This document shows positions 31,739 through 42,175 of a stretch of 64,000 nt of DNA, piece by piece. The DNA is from Pseudomonas nunensis (lineage in GTDB: Bacteria; Pseudomonadota; Gammaproteobacteria; Pseudomonadales; Pseudomonadaceae): contig NZ_CP101125.1 in the NCBI RefSeq assembly GCF_024296925.1, positions 7,264,927 through 7,328,926 of the forward strand, written 5' to 3'. A program made the translations under genes and the position numbers. How positions within the stretch are numbered: position 1 is the first letter of the stretch; each line of letters starts with the position of its first letter. Under the pieces are notes generated by a model. It saw only the letters and a program-made list of their open reading frames with translations, was not told the DNA's origin and searched no databases.

Positions 31739-32119
31739 TCAGGCCACCTGGACCGGAATGGCATTACTGATGTGGCTCAGCTCATTGCCCGGCGCCATGT
31801 AGAGCATGCGCGGCTTGAAGTTCACCAACTCGGCTTCGCTGTAATGAGCGTAAGCGCAGATGATTACCCGATCACCGACCTTGGCCTTGTGCGCCGCAGC
31901 ACCGTTGACGGAAATCATGCGCGACCCTTCTTCGCCACGAATCGCGTAGGTAGTGAAGCGCTCGCCGTTGTCGACGTTGTAGATCTGGATCTGTTCGTAT
32001 TCACGGATGCCGGACAAGTCCAGCCACTCGCCGTCAATGGCGCAAGAACCTTCGTAATCGAGTACTGCGTGGGTGACTTCGGCGCGGTGCAGCTTGGCCT
32101 TGAGCATGATGGCGTGCAT
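31739..32119 (-). CDS. panD: Aspartate 1-decarboxylase
   Basis: This 126-residue pyruvoyl enzyme makes beta-alanine from aspartate for pantothenate. The self-cleavage site is Gly24-Ser25 in [10 protein letters not shown], where Ser25 becomes the pyruvoyl group. ATG 32119 ([17 protein letters not shown]) is the family start; the longer open frame runs into a REP element. panC and panB lie upstream on the same strand, with copy D of the REP family between panD and panC. Confidence 0.96.
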   Translation of the reverse strand: MHAIMLKAKLHRAEVTHAVLDYEGSCAIDGEWLDLSGIREYEQIQIYNVDNGERFTTYAIRGEEGSRMISVNGAAAHKAKVGDRVIICAYAHYSEAELVNFKPRMLYMAPGNELSHISNAIPVQVA

Positions 32120-32210
32120 GAGTGTTTCCCCAGGTCGGAATCGAACGGCGGGCATATTGCACGAAGGCTTTGAGGGCGGCAATACGCTCTGGAAGTCACC
32201 ACAAAACCCA

Positions 32211-32295
32211 CTGTGGGAGCGAGCCTGCTCGCGAATGGGACATTCAACATCAATGCTGAATGTCCCATTCGCGAGCAGGCTCGCTCCCACAGGGG
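32211..32295. repeat. REP doublet, copy D (variant arms)
   Basis: The arms read GTGGGAGCGAGCCTGCTCGCGAATG and its complement, with A for G and C for T relative to the other copies. The central spacer is itself palindromic (GGGACATTCA / TGAATGTCCC). The element lies between panC and panD. Confidence 0.9.
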
Positions 32296-32306
32296 GATTG
32301 CGGTGT

Positions 32307-33167
32307 TTAGGCGGAAGCGTCGAGGTTCAGGTGCAGGTTGTCGATCAATCGCGTCGTCCCGAGGAACGCCGCCATCAGAATCACCAAATCCCGATCCTGC
32401 GCAGTGGCCGGACGCAAGGTCACGGCATGGCGGATTTCCAGGTAATCGGTGCGCAATCCAGCCGCTTCGAGCTGTTTGATTTGCGCCTCGATCAGCGCCG
32501 GATAGTCGCGATCACCCTGTTTAATCGCATCGGCTATCGACGACAGCGTGCGATACACCACGGGCGCAGTCGCTCGTTGTTCTTCGCTGAGGAAACCGTT
32601 GCGCGACGACAGCGCCAGGCCATCGGCGGCGCGGACGGTCGGTTCGCCGATGATCTGGATCGGCATGTTCAGGTCATGCACCAGGGCGCGAATCACTGCC
32701 AGTTGCTGGAAGTCTTTCTGACCGAAGATCGCCAGGTCCGGCTGGACCATGTTGAACAGTTTGCTGACCACCGTTGCCACACCTTCGAAATGCCCCGGAC
32801 GGCTGGCGCCACACAGGCCTTCGGACAGTTGCGGAACGCTGACGCGGGTCTGGCCGGCCATGCCGTCGGGGTACATTTCTTCGACGGTCGGGGCGAACAG
32901 CAGATGGCAGCCGCCCTGGAGCAGTTTTTCCTGATCCGCCGCCAACGTGCGCGGGTACTTGTCGAGGTCTTCGCCGGCGCCGAATTGCAGCGGGTTGACG
33001 AAAATACTCGCGACCACGAAATCCGCCCGTTGGGAGGCTTTGGCAATCAGCGCGATATGACCGCTGTGCAGGTTGCCCATGGTCGGGACGAAAGCAATGC
33101 GTTTGCCTTCACCGCGGGCACGGGCGATGGCAGCCCGCAGTTCGCGGACGGTTTTGACGGTGTTCAT
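32307..33167 (-). CDS. panC: Pantothenate synthetase
   Basis: This 286-residue ATP-dependent ligase joins pantoate and beta-alanine. The HIGH-like motif is in [16 protein letters not shown]. The FGQKDFQQL and [15 protein letters not shown] (KMSKS-equivalent) segments are present. Its start overlaps the panB stop by 4 nt. Together with panB and panD it encodes most of the pantothenate pathway. Confidence 0.96.
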   Translation of the reverse strand: MNTVKTVRELRAAIARARGEGKRIAFVPTMGNLHSGHIALIAKASQRADFVVASIFVNPLQFGAGEDLDKYPRTLAADQEKLLQGGCHLLFAPTVEEMYPDGMAGQTRVSVPQLSEGLCGASRPGHFEGVATVVSKLFNMVQPDLAIFGQKDFQQLAVIRALVHDLNMPIQIIGEPTVRAADGLALSSRNGFLSEEQRATAPVVYRTLSSIADAIKQGDRDYPALIEAQIKQLEAAGLRTDYLEIRHAVTLRPATAQDRDLVILMAAFLGTTRLIDNLHLNLDASA

Positions 33168-33964
33168 GCAGAGAATCCGTGTTCGATACCTGGGAAAGTC
33201 GCCGCTTTGACTTCAGAGACGTAAGCGCCGAGTGCAGCCTGGATGCTGACTTGTCCGGCCATGAAGTTCTTCACGAACTTCGGCACGCGACCCGTGATCG
33301 ACAGGCCGAGCATGTCGTGCAGCACCAATACCTGGCCGTCGGTGCCGCTGCCGGCGCCGATGCCGATCACCGGAATACCCACGGCTTGGGTGATTTCTTC
33401 AGCCAATTCGCTCGGTACGCATTCGAGCAGCAACATCGACGCACCGGCCTGTTCCAGGGCGATGGCGTCAGCACGCATCTGCCGCGCCTGGTTCTCGCTG
33501 CGGCCCTGGACTTTGTAGCCGCCCAGAATGTTTACCGATTGCGGGGTCAGGCCCATGTGCGCGCACACCGGCACACCGCGTTCGGCCAGCAGGCGGATCG
33601 AGTCCGCCAGCCACAAGGCGCCTTCGACCTTGACCATGTGCGCACCGGCCTGCATCAGCAGGGCACTGTTGGTCATGGCTTGTTCGGTGGTGGCGTAGGC
33701 CATGAACGGCAGGTCGGCGAGGATCAAGGCGTCGGCATTGCCGCGTTTGACGGCGGCCACGTGGTAGGCCATCTCAGCGGTGGTGACGGGCAGGGTGCTG
33801 TCGTGACCTTGCAAAACCATGCCGAGGGAGTCGCCCACCAGCAGCACTTCGACACCGGCCTCATTGCAGGCGTGGGCGAAGGTCGCGTCATAGCAGGTCA
33901 GCATGGTGATTTTTTCACCTTTCTGCTTGAGGCTCTGGAGCGTGGTCAGGGTGATGGCTGGCAT
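33164..33964 (-). CDS. panB: 3-methyl-2-oxobutanoate hydroxymethyltransferase
   Basis: This 266-residue enzyme transfers a hydroxymethyl group from methylene-tetrahydrofolate to alpha-ketoisovalerate, the first step to pantothenate. Metal and substrate motifs are [25 protein letters not shown] and the catalytic Glu in [11 protein letters not shown]. It is coupled to panC. Its substrate alpha-ketoisovalerate comes from the branched-chain pathway encoded at 58014-61297. Confidence 0.96.
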   Translation of the reverse strand: MPAITLTTLQSLKQKGEKITMLTCYDATFAHACNEAGVEVLLVGDSLGMVLQGHDSTLPVTTAEMAYHVAAVKRGNADALILADLPFMAYATTEQAMTNSALLMQAGAHMVKVEGALWLADSIRLLAERGVPVCAHMGLTPQSVNILGGYKVQGRSENQARQMRADAIALEQAGASMLLLECVPSELAEEITQAVGIPVIGIGAGSGTDGQVLVLHDMLGLSITGRVPKFVKNFMAGQVSIQAALGAYVSEVKAATFPGIEHGFSA

Positions 33965-34144
33965 GTAAAAAATCCTCGTTCAGGCGCTATGGAAACTACT
34001 GCGAGTAACGCGCGTGATTCTTCATTTACTCAGGCGCACGGTCTTTTGTCGTGCTTATAAGGCCTGGATTGCGCCCTTTAGCGCCGCGTTGGCGGCAGCG
34101 GGACGCCTATAGTCGTGAGGAGGACTCGGGAAGTCAATTGTGTG

Positions 34145-34184
34145 TGTTACCGCATTGTTACGTGTGGGGTGTTACCGGGGTAAC
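34145..34184. promoter_or_regulatory. Cluster of TGTTAC boxes upstream of panB
   Basis: Three TGTTAC hexamers start at 34145, 34156 and 34170, and the last forms the palindrome GTTACCGGGGTAAC (34171-34184). The hexamer equals the half-site of the CbrB-type activator sequence seen upstream of crcZ, but the spacing differs. No clear -10/-35 could be assigned in the 355-nt gap. Confidence 0.35.
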
Positions 34185-34224
34185 TGATGCGATTCAGCAG
34201 ATTTTTGTGACACTGCATAAACAA

Positions 34225-34319
34225 TGTGGGAGCGGGCTTGCTCGCGAATGCGGTGTGTCATTCAACAGAGATGTCGACTGATACACCGCATTCGCGAGCA
34301 AGCCCGCTCCCACAGGGGG
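34225..34319. repeat. REP doublet, copy E
   Basis: Standard arms of the GTGGGAGCGGGCTTGCTCGC family lie between panB and folK, ending at the folK stop codon. Confidence 0.9.
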
Positions 34320-34811
34320 TTAGCGTGAAGCTTGGGGGAGGCGTTCGAGGCCGACGAACGGACATGCCTCAAGCAATTCGTTGAGAGTCCGGCCATCCGC
34401 CAATCGCAAATCCGCCGGCGCCAGTTCAGCCAGTGGATACAGGACGAAGGCGCGTTCCTGCATATGGTAGTGCGGGACTTTGAGGCGGGGTTCGTCGATC
34501 AGGCGATCGCCGAACAGCACAATGTCGAGATCCAGCGTGCGTGGCCCCCAACGTTCAAGGCGCTCGCGACCATGGCCGTTTTCGATGGCTTGCAGCGCAT
34601 CGAGCAGGTCCAGCGGCGCGAGGCGGCTGTCGAGGGCGGCAACCGCGTTGGTGTAGCGCGGTTGGCCGGGCAGCAGCGAGTCGCTTTGATAAAACCCGGA
34701 AACCCCAACCAGTTCGGTTTGCGGCAACCGCGCCAGCGCCTCGACGGCGCTGCGCAACTGTTCAGCGGGGTCAGCCAGATTGCTGCCCATGCCGATGTAG
34801 ACGCGTTCCAT
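34320..34811 (-). CDS. folK: 2-amino-4-hydroxy-6-hydroxymethyldihydropteridine pyrophosphokinase
   Basis: This 163-residue enzyme of folate synthesis transfers pyrophosphate from ATP to the pterin. The signatures YIGMGSNLADP, NAVAALDS and GPRTLDLDIVLFG (the two metal-binding Asp) are present. It begins 3 nt after the pcnB stop, so the two genes are cotranscribed. Confidence 0.96.
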   Translation of the reverse strand: MERVYIGMGSNLADPAEQLRSAVEALARLPQTELVGVSGFYQSDSLLPGQPRYTNAVAALDSRLAPLDLLDALQAIENGHGRERLERWGPRTLDLDIVLFGDRLIDEPRLKVPHYHMQERAFVLYPLAELAPADLRLADGRTLNELLEACPFVGLERLPQASR

Positions 34812-34814
34812 GAC

Positions 34815-36215
34815 TTACTCGCCCGTGGTGCTCGGTGCGCCGGCGGCGCGTTTGCGCTTGGCGCCACCGCTGCGACGACGTTTGCGCGGAGCGCCAGTGC
34901 CGTCATCCTTGCCGCTGAGGTCGCGGATCATGTCGCGACGTTCGCTGTCGTTCGCGTCCTGATAATCCGTCCACCATTCGCCCAGCCCATCGGTCTGCTC
35001 GCCGGCGCTTTCGCGCAACAGCAAGAAGTCGTAACCGGCACGGAACCGCGGGTTGTCCAGCAATAGGTCGGCGCGCTTGCCGCTACGGCGTGGCAGGCGT
35101 TCCTGCATGTCCCAGATCTCGCGGATCGGCATGGTGAAGCGTTTCGGAATCGCAATGCGCTGGCACTGTTCGGCAATCAGCTCGTGCGCCGCTTCCTGCA
35201 TCGCCGGAATCGGTGGCATGCCGCGTTCTTGCAGGCGCAACACGCGGGCTGGGAGAGCCGGCCACAACAGTGCAGCAAACAGGAACGCCGGGGTCACCGG
35301 TTTGTTCTGCTTGATCCGCAGGTCGGTGTTGATCAGCGCTTCACTGATTAGCGTGTGGGTGTACGTCGGGTTGTATTCCAATGCCTCGGCACTGGCCGGG
35401 AACAGTGGATCGAACAACTGCAGGTCGACCAGCATCTCGAAGGTGTCCGCGGCGTGGCCGGAGAGGAACAGCTTGAGTACTTCTTCGAACAGACGTGCCG
35501 ACGGGATCTCGCGCAGCATCGGTGCCAGGTCGCGGATCGGCGCGGCGCTGTGTTTTTCGATACCGAAATTCAGCTTGGCGGCGAAACGCACGGCCCGCAG
35601 CATCCGTACCGGGTCTTCCTGGTAGCGTTGCTTCGGGTCGCCGATCAGGCGGATCAGGTGATTGCGGATGTCGTGTACGCCGTTGGCGTAATCGAGGATG
35701 CGCTCGCTGACCGGATCGTAATACAAGGCGTTGATGGTGAAGTCACGGCGTTGCGCGTCTTCTTCCAGGGTGCCATAGACGTTATCGCGCAGGATGCGCC
35801 CGCTCTCGTTGCGGGAAGACTGGTTGCTGTCTTCCTCTTCATCGTTTTGCGGGTGGTTAGCGCGGAAGGTCGCGACTTCAATGATTTCGCGACCAAAGTG
35901 AATGTGCACCAGTTTGAAACGACGGCCGATGATCCGCGCATTGCGAAATTCTGCCCGTACTTGTTCAGGGGTGGCGCTGGTGGCGACGTCGAAATCTTTC
36001 GGCGTGATGCCGAGCATCATGTCGCGCACACAACCGCCGACCAGGTAAGCCTGGTAACCGGCGTTCTGCAGGCGTTCGACGATATTCACCGCGTAGCGGC
36101 TGAATTGCCCCTTTTGCAGCGAATGTTGGCCGCTGTTGAGCACTTCAGGCGTGCTGCGGATGTGTTGCGTATGACGCTTGGGAGAACGGAATGACTGGAA
36201 CAACTTCTTCAGCAT
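34815..36215 (-). CDS. pcnB: Poly(A) polymerase I
   Basis: This 466-residue nucleotidyltransferase adds 3' poly(A) tails that speed RNA decay. The catalytic signature is YLVGGCVRDMMLG followed by PKDFDVATSATPEQ with the metal-binding Asp pair. The RNA-binding motif EEDAQRRDFTINALYYDP follows. The C-terminal tail is very basic (KRRRSGGAKRKRAAG). ATG 36215 is used; a GTG three codons upstream is possible. A possible -10 (TAGAAT, minus strand, 36277-36282) lies about 60 nt upstream. Confidence 0.95.
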   Translation of the reverse strand: MLKKLFQSFRSPKRHTQHIRSTPEVLNSGQHSLQKGQFSRYAVNIVERLQNAGYQAYLVGGCVRDMMLGITPKDFDVATSATPEQVRAEFRNARIIGRRFKLVHIHFGREIIEVATFRANHPQNDEEEDSNQSSRNESGRILRDNVYGTLEEDAQRRDFTINALYYDPVSERILDYANGVHDIRNHLIRLIGDPKQRYQEDPVRMLRAVRFAAKLNFGIEKHSAAPIRDLAPMLREIPSARLFEEVLKLFLSGHAADTFEMLVDLQLFDPLFPASAEALEYNPTYTHTLISEALINTDLRIKQNKPVTPAFLFAALLWPALPARVLRLQERGMPPIPAMQEAAHELIAEQCQRIAIPKRFTMPIREIWDMQERLPRRSGKRADLLLDNPRFRAGYDFLLLRESAGEQTDGLGEWWTDYQDANDSERRDMIRDLSGKDDGTGAPRKRRRSGGAKRKRAAGAPSTTGE

Positions 36216-36344
36216 GGGATGCACTGTTTGAAGGAATGTTCGGCCATAACGAAGAATGACCGCATGATGGGCCGGGATTCTAGCATTTAGTCGGGGGATG
36301 GTGTAGGAAGCTGCGAAACCGCGTGAAGGGCATATCTGGAAGGC

Positions 36345-36908
36345 ACCGTAGCAGCTGACGAGCAGCGCGAGGCAGCGTCCGGCGGCGAAGCCGTCGTAAA
36401 CCAGATATTGCGGTGGGTCAGGGGAAACGCGGTTGCTTATCTTGCGACGGCTTCGCCGCCGAACGCAGCCTCGCGCTGCTCGACAGCTGCTACGTGCGGT
36501 CGATACGCGGTTGGCGGCGAAGCCGTCGTAAACCAGAGATTGCGGTGGGTCAGGGGAAACGCGGTTGCTTATCTTGCGACGGCTTCGCCGCCGAACGCAG
36601 CCTCGCGCTGCTCGACAGCTGCTACGTGCGGTCGATACGCGGTTGGCGGCGAAGCCGTCGTAAACCAGAGATTGCGGTGGGTCAGGGGAAACGCGGTTGC
36701 TTATTTTGCGACGGCTTCGCCGCCGGACGCAGCCTCGCGCTGCTCGACAGCTGCTACGTGCGGTCGATACGCGGTTGGCGGCGAAGCCGTCGTAAACCAG
36801 AGATTGCGGTGGGTCAGGGGGAATGCGGTTGCTTATCTTGCGACGGCTTCGCCGCCGGACGCAGCCTCGCGGTGCTCGACAGCTGCTACGTGCGGGCGAG
36901 ATACGGAC
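36345..36908. repeat. Tandem array of four 132-bp units built from an inverted repeat
   Basis: The marker GGCGGCGAAGCCGTCG begins at 36381, 36513, 36645 and 36777, an exact 132-bp period. Each unit holds that arm and, about 45 bp later, its complement CGACGGCTTCGCCGCC, followed by a REP-like tail ending in GACAGCTGCTAC. The left edge (36345-36380) carries the complement of that tail. Units differ at only a few bases. The array lies between crcZ and pcnB and is not coding. Confidence 0.93.
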
Positions 36909-36959
36909 GATACGCGGGTTATATGCAGGCTGCGGGTTATGCGCGGGATCAAACGCCAG

Positions 36960-37330
36960 AAACTACAAGGGGAGCCGAAGCTCCCCAAGAAGTAGTTGCA
37001 TGCTCTATTTTTATTATTGGTTTCGGGCTTTTTGTTTTTGTTAAGTGCCCTCGCCATGAAGTTTTTCCTTCATGACCCTCCCAATCGGGAGCCAAGAGCA
37101 AACGGATTGCTTTGGTCGCTGTGTTGCAGTGATCTTACGATCCAACCAGTTCAGGCTCTGTCTTAGGACAGTTTTTGTTGTTCTCGGCCTGGTCGTGGGG
37201 CAAGCCCCAAATACAACGCCTCTCCAAAAGAATCAGTTAGCTGCGCCTCTCGCCGTCTTGTTTTTATTGTGCGTGAGTCGATTCGTCTTATTTTTATTGT
37301 CTTGTGCATTGCTTGTTATTGTTCTTGTAC
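36960..37330 (-). ncRNA. crcZ: CrcZ, Crc/Hfq-titrating small RNA
   Basis: The RNA is called from position between cbrB and pcnB (its place in P. aeruginosa and P. putida), from its own sigma-54 promoter at 37340-37355, from a terminal hairpin, and from at least five A-rich CA motifs on the minus strand. Examples are ACAAGAACAATAACAAG at the 5' end, AACAACAAAAAC in the middle and AACAAAAACAAAAAG near 37040. CrcZ binds Hfq/Crc through such motifs and relieves carbon catabolite repression. The predicted start is about 12 nt after the -12 element, giving about 370 nt; both ends are estimates. Confidence 0.88.
36961..36997 (-). terminator. Rho-independent terminator of CrcZ
   Basis: On the minus strand GGGGAGC-TTCG-GCTCCCC is enclosed by an outer pairing AACTAC / GTAGTT and ends in TTTCTGG. 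Confidence 0.8.
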
Positions 37331-37339
37331 TGAACATAT

Positions 37340-37355
37340 AGCAGGGTGCGTGCCA
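37340..37355 (-). promoter_or_regulatory. Sigma-54 promoter of crcZ
   Basis: On the minus strand TGGCACGCACCCTGCT gives -24 GG and -12 GC separated by 10 nt, almost the full consensus. Confidence 0.88.
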
Positions 37356-37415
37356 ACTTTTGCGAGGCCCAGCAAAACAAGGGGTTAGCCGGTCTGGCGA
37401 GGTTTTTCGAGGCCC

Positions 37416-37449
37416 AAAAAAACCGGGGCTTCGTTACCGTAAGCCCCGG
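37416..37449 (-). terminator. Terminator of cbrB
   Basis: The perfect stem CCGGGGCTT / AAGCCCCGG with loop CGTTACCGT is followed on the minus strand by seven T residues. Confidence 0.9.
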
Positions 37450-37504
37450 CTTCTGTTACGTGAAAAGACTGGGGTAACAGTTTTTTCACAGTGTCAGGTG
37501 TTAC
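37432..37504. promoter_or_regulatory. CbrB-type upstream activator sites of crcZ
   Basis: TGTTAC (37454-37459), 14 nt, GTAACA (37474-37479) is an inverted pair fitting the TGTTAC-N(12-14)-GTAACA pattern I recall for CbrB. A further TGTTAC is at 37499-37504 and a CGTTAC half-site at 37432-37437, inside the cbrB terminator loop. They lie about 80-150 nt upstream of the crcZ promoter. Confidence 0.7.
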
Positions 37505-37526
37505 CCGCACACCCTACAGGTGACGT

Positions 37527-38963
<1,437 letters not shown>

Positions 38964-38985
38964 TGATTCGATACTCTCGACGGTC

Positions 38986-41940
38986 TCAGTTCACAGCGGA
39001 CGTCGCTTCGACATGACGCGGTAATGTCACCCGGATACGGGTACCGCGTTGGCTTTGAACATCAGCCGGGCTGTCGATGGTGATTTGTCCATAATGCTCT
39101 TCAACGATGGAATAGACCAGTGCAAGGCCCAGACCGGTGCCTTCGCCAGGATCCTTGGTGGTGAAGAAAGGTTCGAACAATCTATCCATGATGTTCTTCG
39201 GAATACCGCTGCCTTCGTCTTCCACGATCAGATCGACCGTGTGTTCGCCGGCTTCGCTTTTGACCCGCACCGCACTGTGTGGCGGCGAGGCGTCGCGGGC
39301 GTTTGAAAGCAGATTGATCAAGACTTGGGCGAGCCGCTGGGGATCGCCTTCGACCCAGTGATCGGGGTCGCACAGGTTATAGAACTGTACTTCGAAATTG
39401 CGCCGGTTCAGGGCCAGCAAGCCGATGGCATCCTGGGCCACTTCGGCCAGACAGACGGGCTCGTCGCTGTGCTGGTGACTGCCGGCGTGGGCGAAGCTCA
39501 TTAATGACTGCACGATGCGCGACACACGTTTGGTCTGCTCGAGAATCTGCCCGCTGATTTCCGTCAGCTCGGCGTCTTCCTCGCGCTCTTCGCGCAGGTT
39601 CTGCGCCAGACAGGCGATGCCGGTGATCGGATTGCCGATTTCATGGGCCACGCCTGCCGCCAGTCGGCCAATGCTCGCCAGTCGTTCGGAGTGCACCAGT
39701 TTGTCTTCGAGCATCTGCGTTTCGGTCAGGTCTTCCACCAGCAGCACCAGGCCACTGTTGCCTGGCGCGAGCGGTTCATCGATGGCGGCTTTGTGCAGGT
39801 TCAGCCAGCGGGTCTGGCCATCGAGGGCCAGGTGCTGTTTGTGCAAGTGTTCGTCCGGCAGATTAATGAAGCCTTGGAGCAATTCTTTCCATGGATCGCC
39901 AATGGTGCTGAGGCGCGAACCGACCACGCGTTGCGCGGCGATCCCGGTCAGTTCTTCCATGGCTTTGTTCCACATCAGTATCTCTTGATCCTTGGCCAGG
40001 GAGCAGACGCCCATCGGCAGTTCCTGCAAGGTCTGGCGGTGGTAGCGGCGCAAGGCATCGAGCTCGGCGGCGAGGCCGGTGAGGCGCGAATGGTAGTCCT
40101 CGAGACGGCTCTCGATGAAGTGAATGTCCTCGGTCACATAGTTTTCGCCGCCGGCCTTATAAGGCAGAAAGGTTTCGACCATGTCCTGGGCGACGCTCGG
40201 CCCCATCAGGCCCGAAAGGTTGGCTTCGATGCGGTCACGCAAACGGCGCAACGCGTAAGGCCGGCGCTCGTCGAACGGCAGATAAAGATCGCGCAGGGCC
40301 TGCTCGACTTCTTTCTGCGCAGCCTTGGCGCCCAGCGGTTTGGCCAGTTGCGTGGCGAATTCCTGGGGCGAGGCAGCGTGCAATTCCCGGCGTTGCGGGC
40401 GGCGCACGTTGTCCACCGCGCAAGCTTCAGCGGCGCTGGCTTCTTCGGGGCTGGCGTTGGTGAACAGCGAGATCAGAGTGAACATCAGTACGTTGGCGGC
40501 CAGCGACGCAATCGCCGCCATGTGCCAACTGGTGTCGTCGAGCACGTAGATCATGTTCAACAGCGGAATGTAGAAACCCTGCAGATTGCCCACCAGCGGC
40601 ATCAGCATGGTCACCATCCACACCAGAATCCCTGCGAGCAGACCGGCAATAAAGCCGCGACGGTTGGCGGTCGGCCAATACAGGACCGACAGAACCCCCG
40701 GCAGGAACTGCAACGTGGCGACGAACGCGACGATGCCGAGGTTGGCCAGGTCTTGCTCCGCGCCCAGCAGCAGATAAAAACCGTAACCGGCCATGATGAT
40801 CGCGACGATCAGCGCCCGGCGGGTCCACTTCAGCCAGCGGTAGATGTTGCCTTCGGCGGGCGGTTGATACAGCGGCAGGACCAAATGGTTAAGCGCCATC
40901 CCGGACAGCGCCAGGGTGGTGACGATGATCAAACCGCTGGCCGCCGACAAACCACCGACGTAAGCCAATAGCGCCAAAGCCTTGCTGTTGGCGGCGATGC
41001 CGATGCCGAGGGTGAAGTATTCCGGATTGGTGGTCGCGCCGAGTTTCAACCCGGCCCACAGAATCAGCGGCACCGCCAGGCTCATCAGCAGCAGGAACAG
41101 CGGCAAGCCCCAACTCGCACTGACCAGCGAGCGCGGGTTGAGGTTTTCGGTAAAGGTCATGTGATACATGTGCGGCATCACAATCGCCGAGGCGAAGAAC
41201 ACCAGCAGCAGCGTACGCCACGGACCTTCCTGCAACGGCGTGTGCAAAGCGGCGAGGGCGGTCTGGTTTTGCAGCAGCCACAGTTCCAGCTGTTGCGGGC
41301 CGTCGAACACGCCGTACAACGCATACAGGCCAACGCCGCCGATGGCGATCAGCTTGATCACCGATTCAAAGGCAATCGCGAACACCAGGCCTTCGTGTTT
41401 CTCCCGCGTCGCAATGTGGCGCGAGCCGAAGAAAATCGTGAACAGGGTAATCAGTGCACAGAAGCTCAGGGCTACGCGATGCTGCACCGGTTCGCGGGTC
41501 AGGATGCCGATGGAGTCGGCCACGGCCTGAATCTGCAACGCCAGCAGCGGCAAAACGCCGATCAACATGAAGATCGTGGTCAGCGCGCCGGCCCAGGTGC
41601 TGCGGAAGCGGAAGGCGAACAAATCCGCCAGCGACGACAGTTGATAGGTGCGGGTGATTTTCAGGATCGGGTACAGCAACACCGGCGCCAACAGGAATGC
41701 GCCGGACACGCCTAAATAGCTGGACAGAAACCCGTAGCCGTACTGATAGGCCAGGCCGACCGTGCCATAAAACGCCCACGCACTGGCGTAGACCCCCAGC
41801 GACAGGGTGTAAGTCAGCGGGTGGCGAATGATCGCCCGGGGGATCATGCCCCGTTCGCTGATCCAGGCGACGCCGAACAGCACCGCCAGGTACGCGGCGC
41901 TGATCAGGATCATCTGGGTCAGGCTAAAGCTCATCGGCAT
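38986..41940 (-). CDS. cbrA: CbrA, transporter-like sensor histidine kinase
   Basis: This 984-residue protein has an N-terminal sodium/solute symporter-type (SLC5) domain of about 13 helices (residues 1-500). A STAC-type linker, a PAS domain near 620-730, a HisKA domain ([17 protein letters not shown]) and HATPase_c ([31 protein letters not shown]) follow. It phosphorylates CbrB; histidine has been reported as a transported substrate in some species. A second ATG at 41934 is an equally likely start. The start lies within the 3' end of cbrX, suggesting coupling. Confidence 0.95.
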   Translation of the reverse strand: MPMSFSLTQMILISAAYLAVLFGVAWISERGMIPRAIIRHPLTYTLSLGVYASAWAFYGTVGLAYQYGYGFLSSYLGVSGAFLLAPVLLYPILKITRTYQLSSLADLFAFRFRSTWAGALTTIFMLIGVLPLLALQIQAVADSIGILTREPVQHRVALSFCALITLFTIFFGSRHIATREKHEGLVFAIAFESVIKLIAIGGVGLYALYGVFDGPQQLELWLLQNQTALAALHTPLQEGPWRTLLLVFFASAIVMPHMYHMTFTENLNPRSLVSASWGLPLFLLLMSLAVPLILWAGLKLGATTNPEYFTLGIGIAANSKALALLAYVGGLSAASGLIIVTTLALSGMALNHLVLPLYQPPAEGNIYRWLKWTRRALIVAIIMAGYGFYLLLGAEQDLANLGIVAFVATLQFLPGVLSVLYWPTANRRGFIAGLLAGILVWMVTMLMPLVGNLQGFYIPLLNMIYVLDDTSWHMAAIASLAANVLMFTLISLFTNASPEEASAAEACAVDNVRRPQRRELHAASPQEFATQLAKPLGAKAAQKEVEQALRDLYLPFDERRPYALRRLRDRIEANLSGLMGPSVAQDMVETFLPYKAGGENYVTEDIHFIESRLEDYHSRLTGLAAELDALRRYHRQTLQELPMGVCSLAKDQEILMWNKAMEELTGIAAQRVVGSRLSTIGDPWKELLQGFINLPDEHLHKQHLALDGQTRWLNLHKAAIDEPLAPGNSGLVLLVEDLTETQMLEDKLVHSERLASIGRLAAGVAHEIGNPITGIACLAQNLREEREEDAELTEISGQILEQTKRVSRIVQSLMSFAHAGSHQHSDEPVCLAEVAQDAIGLLALNRRNFEVQFYNLCDPDHWVEGDPQRLAQVLINLLSNARDASPPHSAVRVKSEAGEHTVDLIVEDEGSGIPKNIMDRLFEPFFTTKDPGEGTGLGLALVYSIVEEHYGQITIDSPADVQSQRGTRIRVTLPRHVEATSAVN

Positions 41941-42100
41941 CTTTTTGGCTCTGCAGGATGAAGGTCACGACGATCAGAATCAGCCAGAGCAGATAAGGGC
42001 GATACCAGGCGCCAGTAGCGTCGATCCACCAATCCATGATGGCCGGGGAGAACAGATAAATCCCCACTACCAAAAGCAGGACCAAGCGATAGATGTACAT
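41924..42100 (-). CDS. cbrX: CbrX-like small membrane protein overlapping cbrA
   Basis: This 58-residue protein begins MYIYRLVLLLVVGIYLFSPA and contains two hydrophobic helices, the second being PYLLWLILIVVTFIL. Its stop lies 11-17 nt inside cbrA, depending on which cbrA start is used. A small gene at this position, called cbrX in P. putida, is thought to be translationally coupled to cbrA. The symbol is used from memory of that work and position. The frame upstream of ATG 42100 is open but shows no coding character. Confidence 0.78.
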   Translation of the reverse strand: MYIYRLVLLLVVGIYLFSPAIMDWWIDATGAWYRPYLLWLILIVVTFILQSQKDADEL

Positions 42101-42175
42101 CCCGGCCTCTCTTTTATGCGCGTGCCCGAAAACGTGCGGCGATGGTAACGGATGGCGGCGCGACTGCAAGTGCCA

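Noticed and set aside
36381-36908. CRISPR-like periodic repeats
   Set aside because: The whole 132-bp unit repeats, with no unique spacers and no cas genes.
36408-37075. Two overlapping ORFs of 195 and 220 codons with 44-residue peptide repeats
   Set aside because: They exist only because the 132-bp tandem DNA unit is a multiple of three. There is no ribosome-binding site and their ends run into the CrcZ terminator region.
37072-37341. An 89-codon ORF on the plus strand
   Set aside because: It is antisense to CrcZ; the Leu/Val/Phe-rich product comes from the complement of the A-rich RNA motifs.
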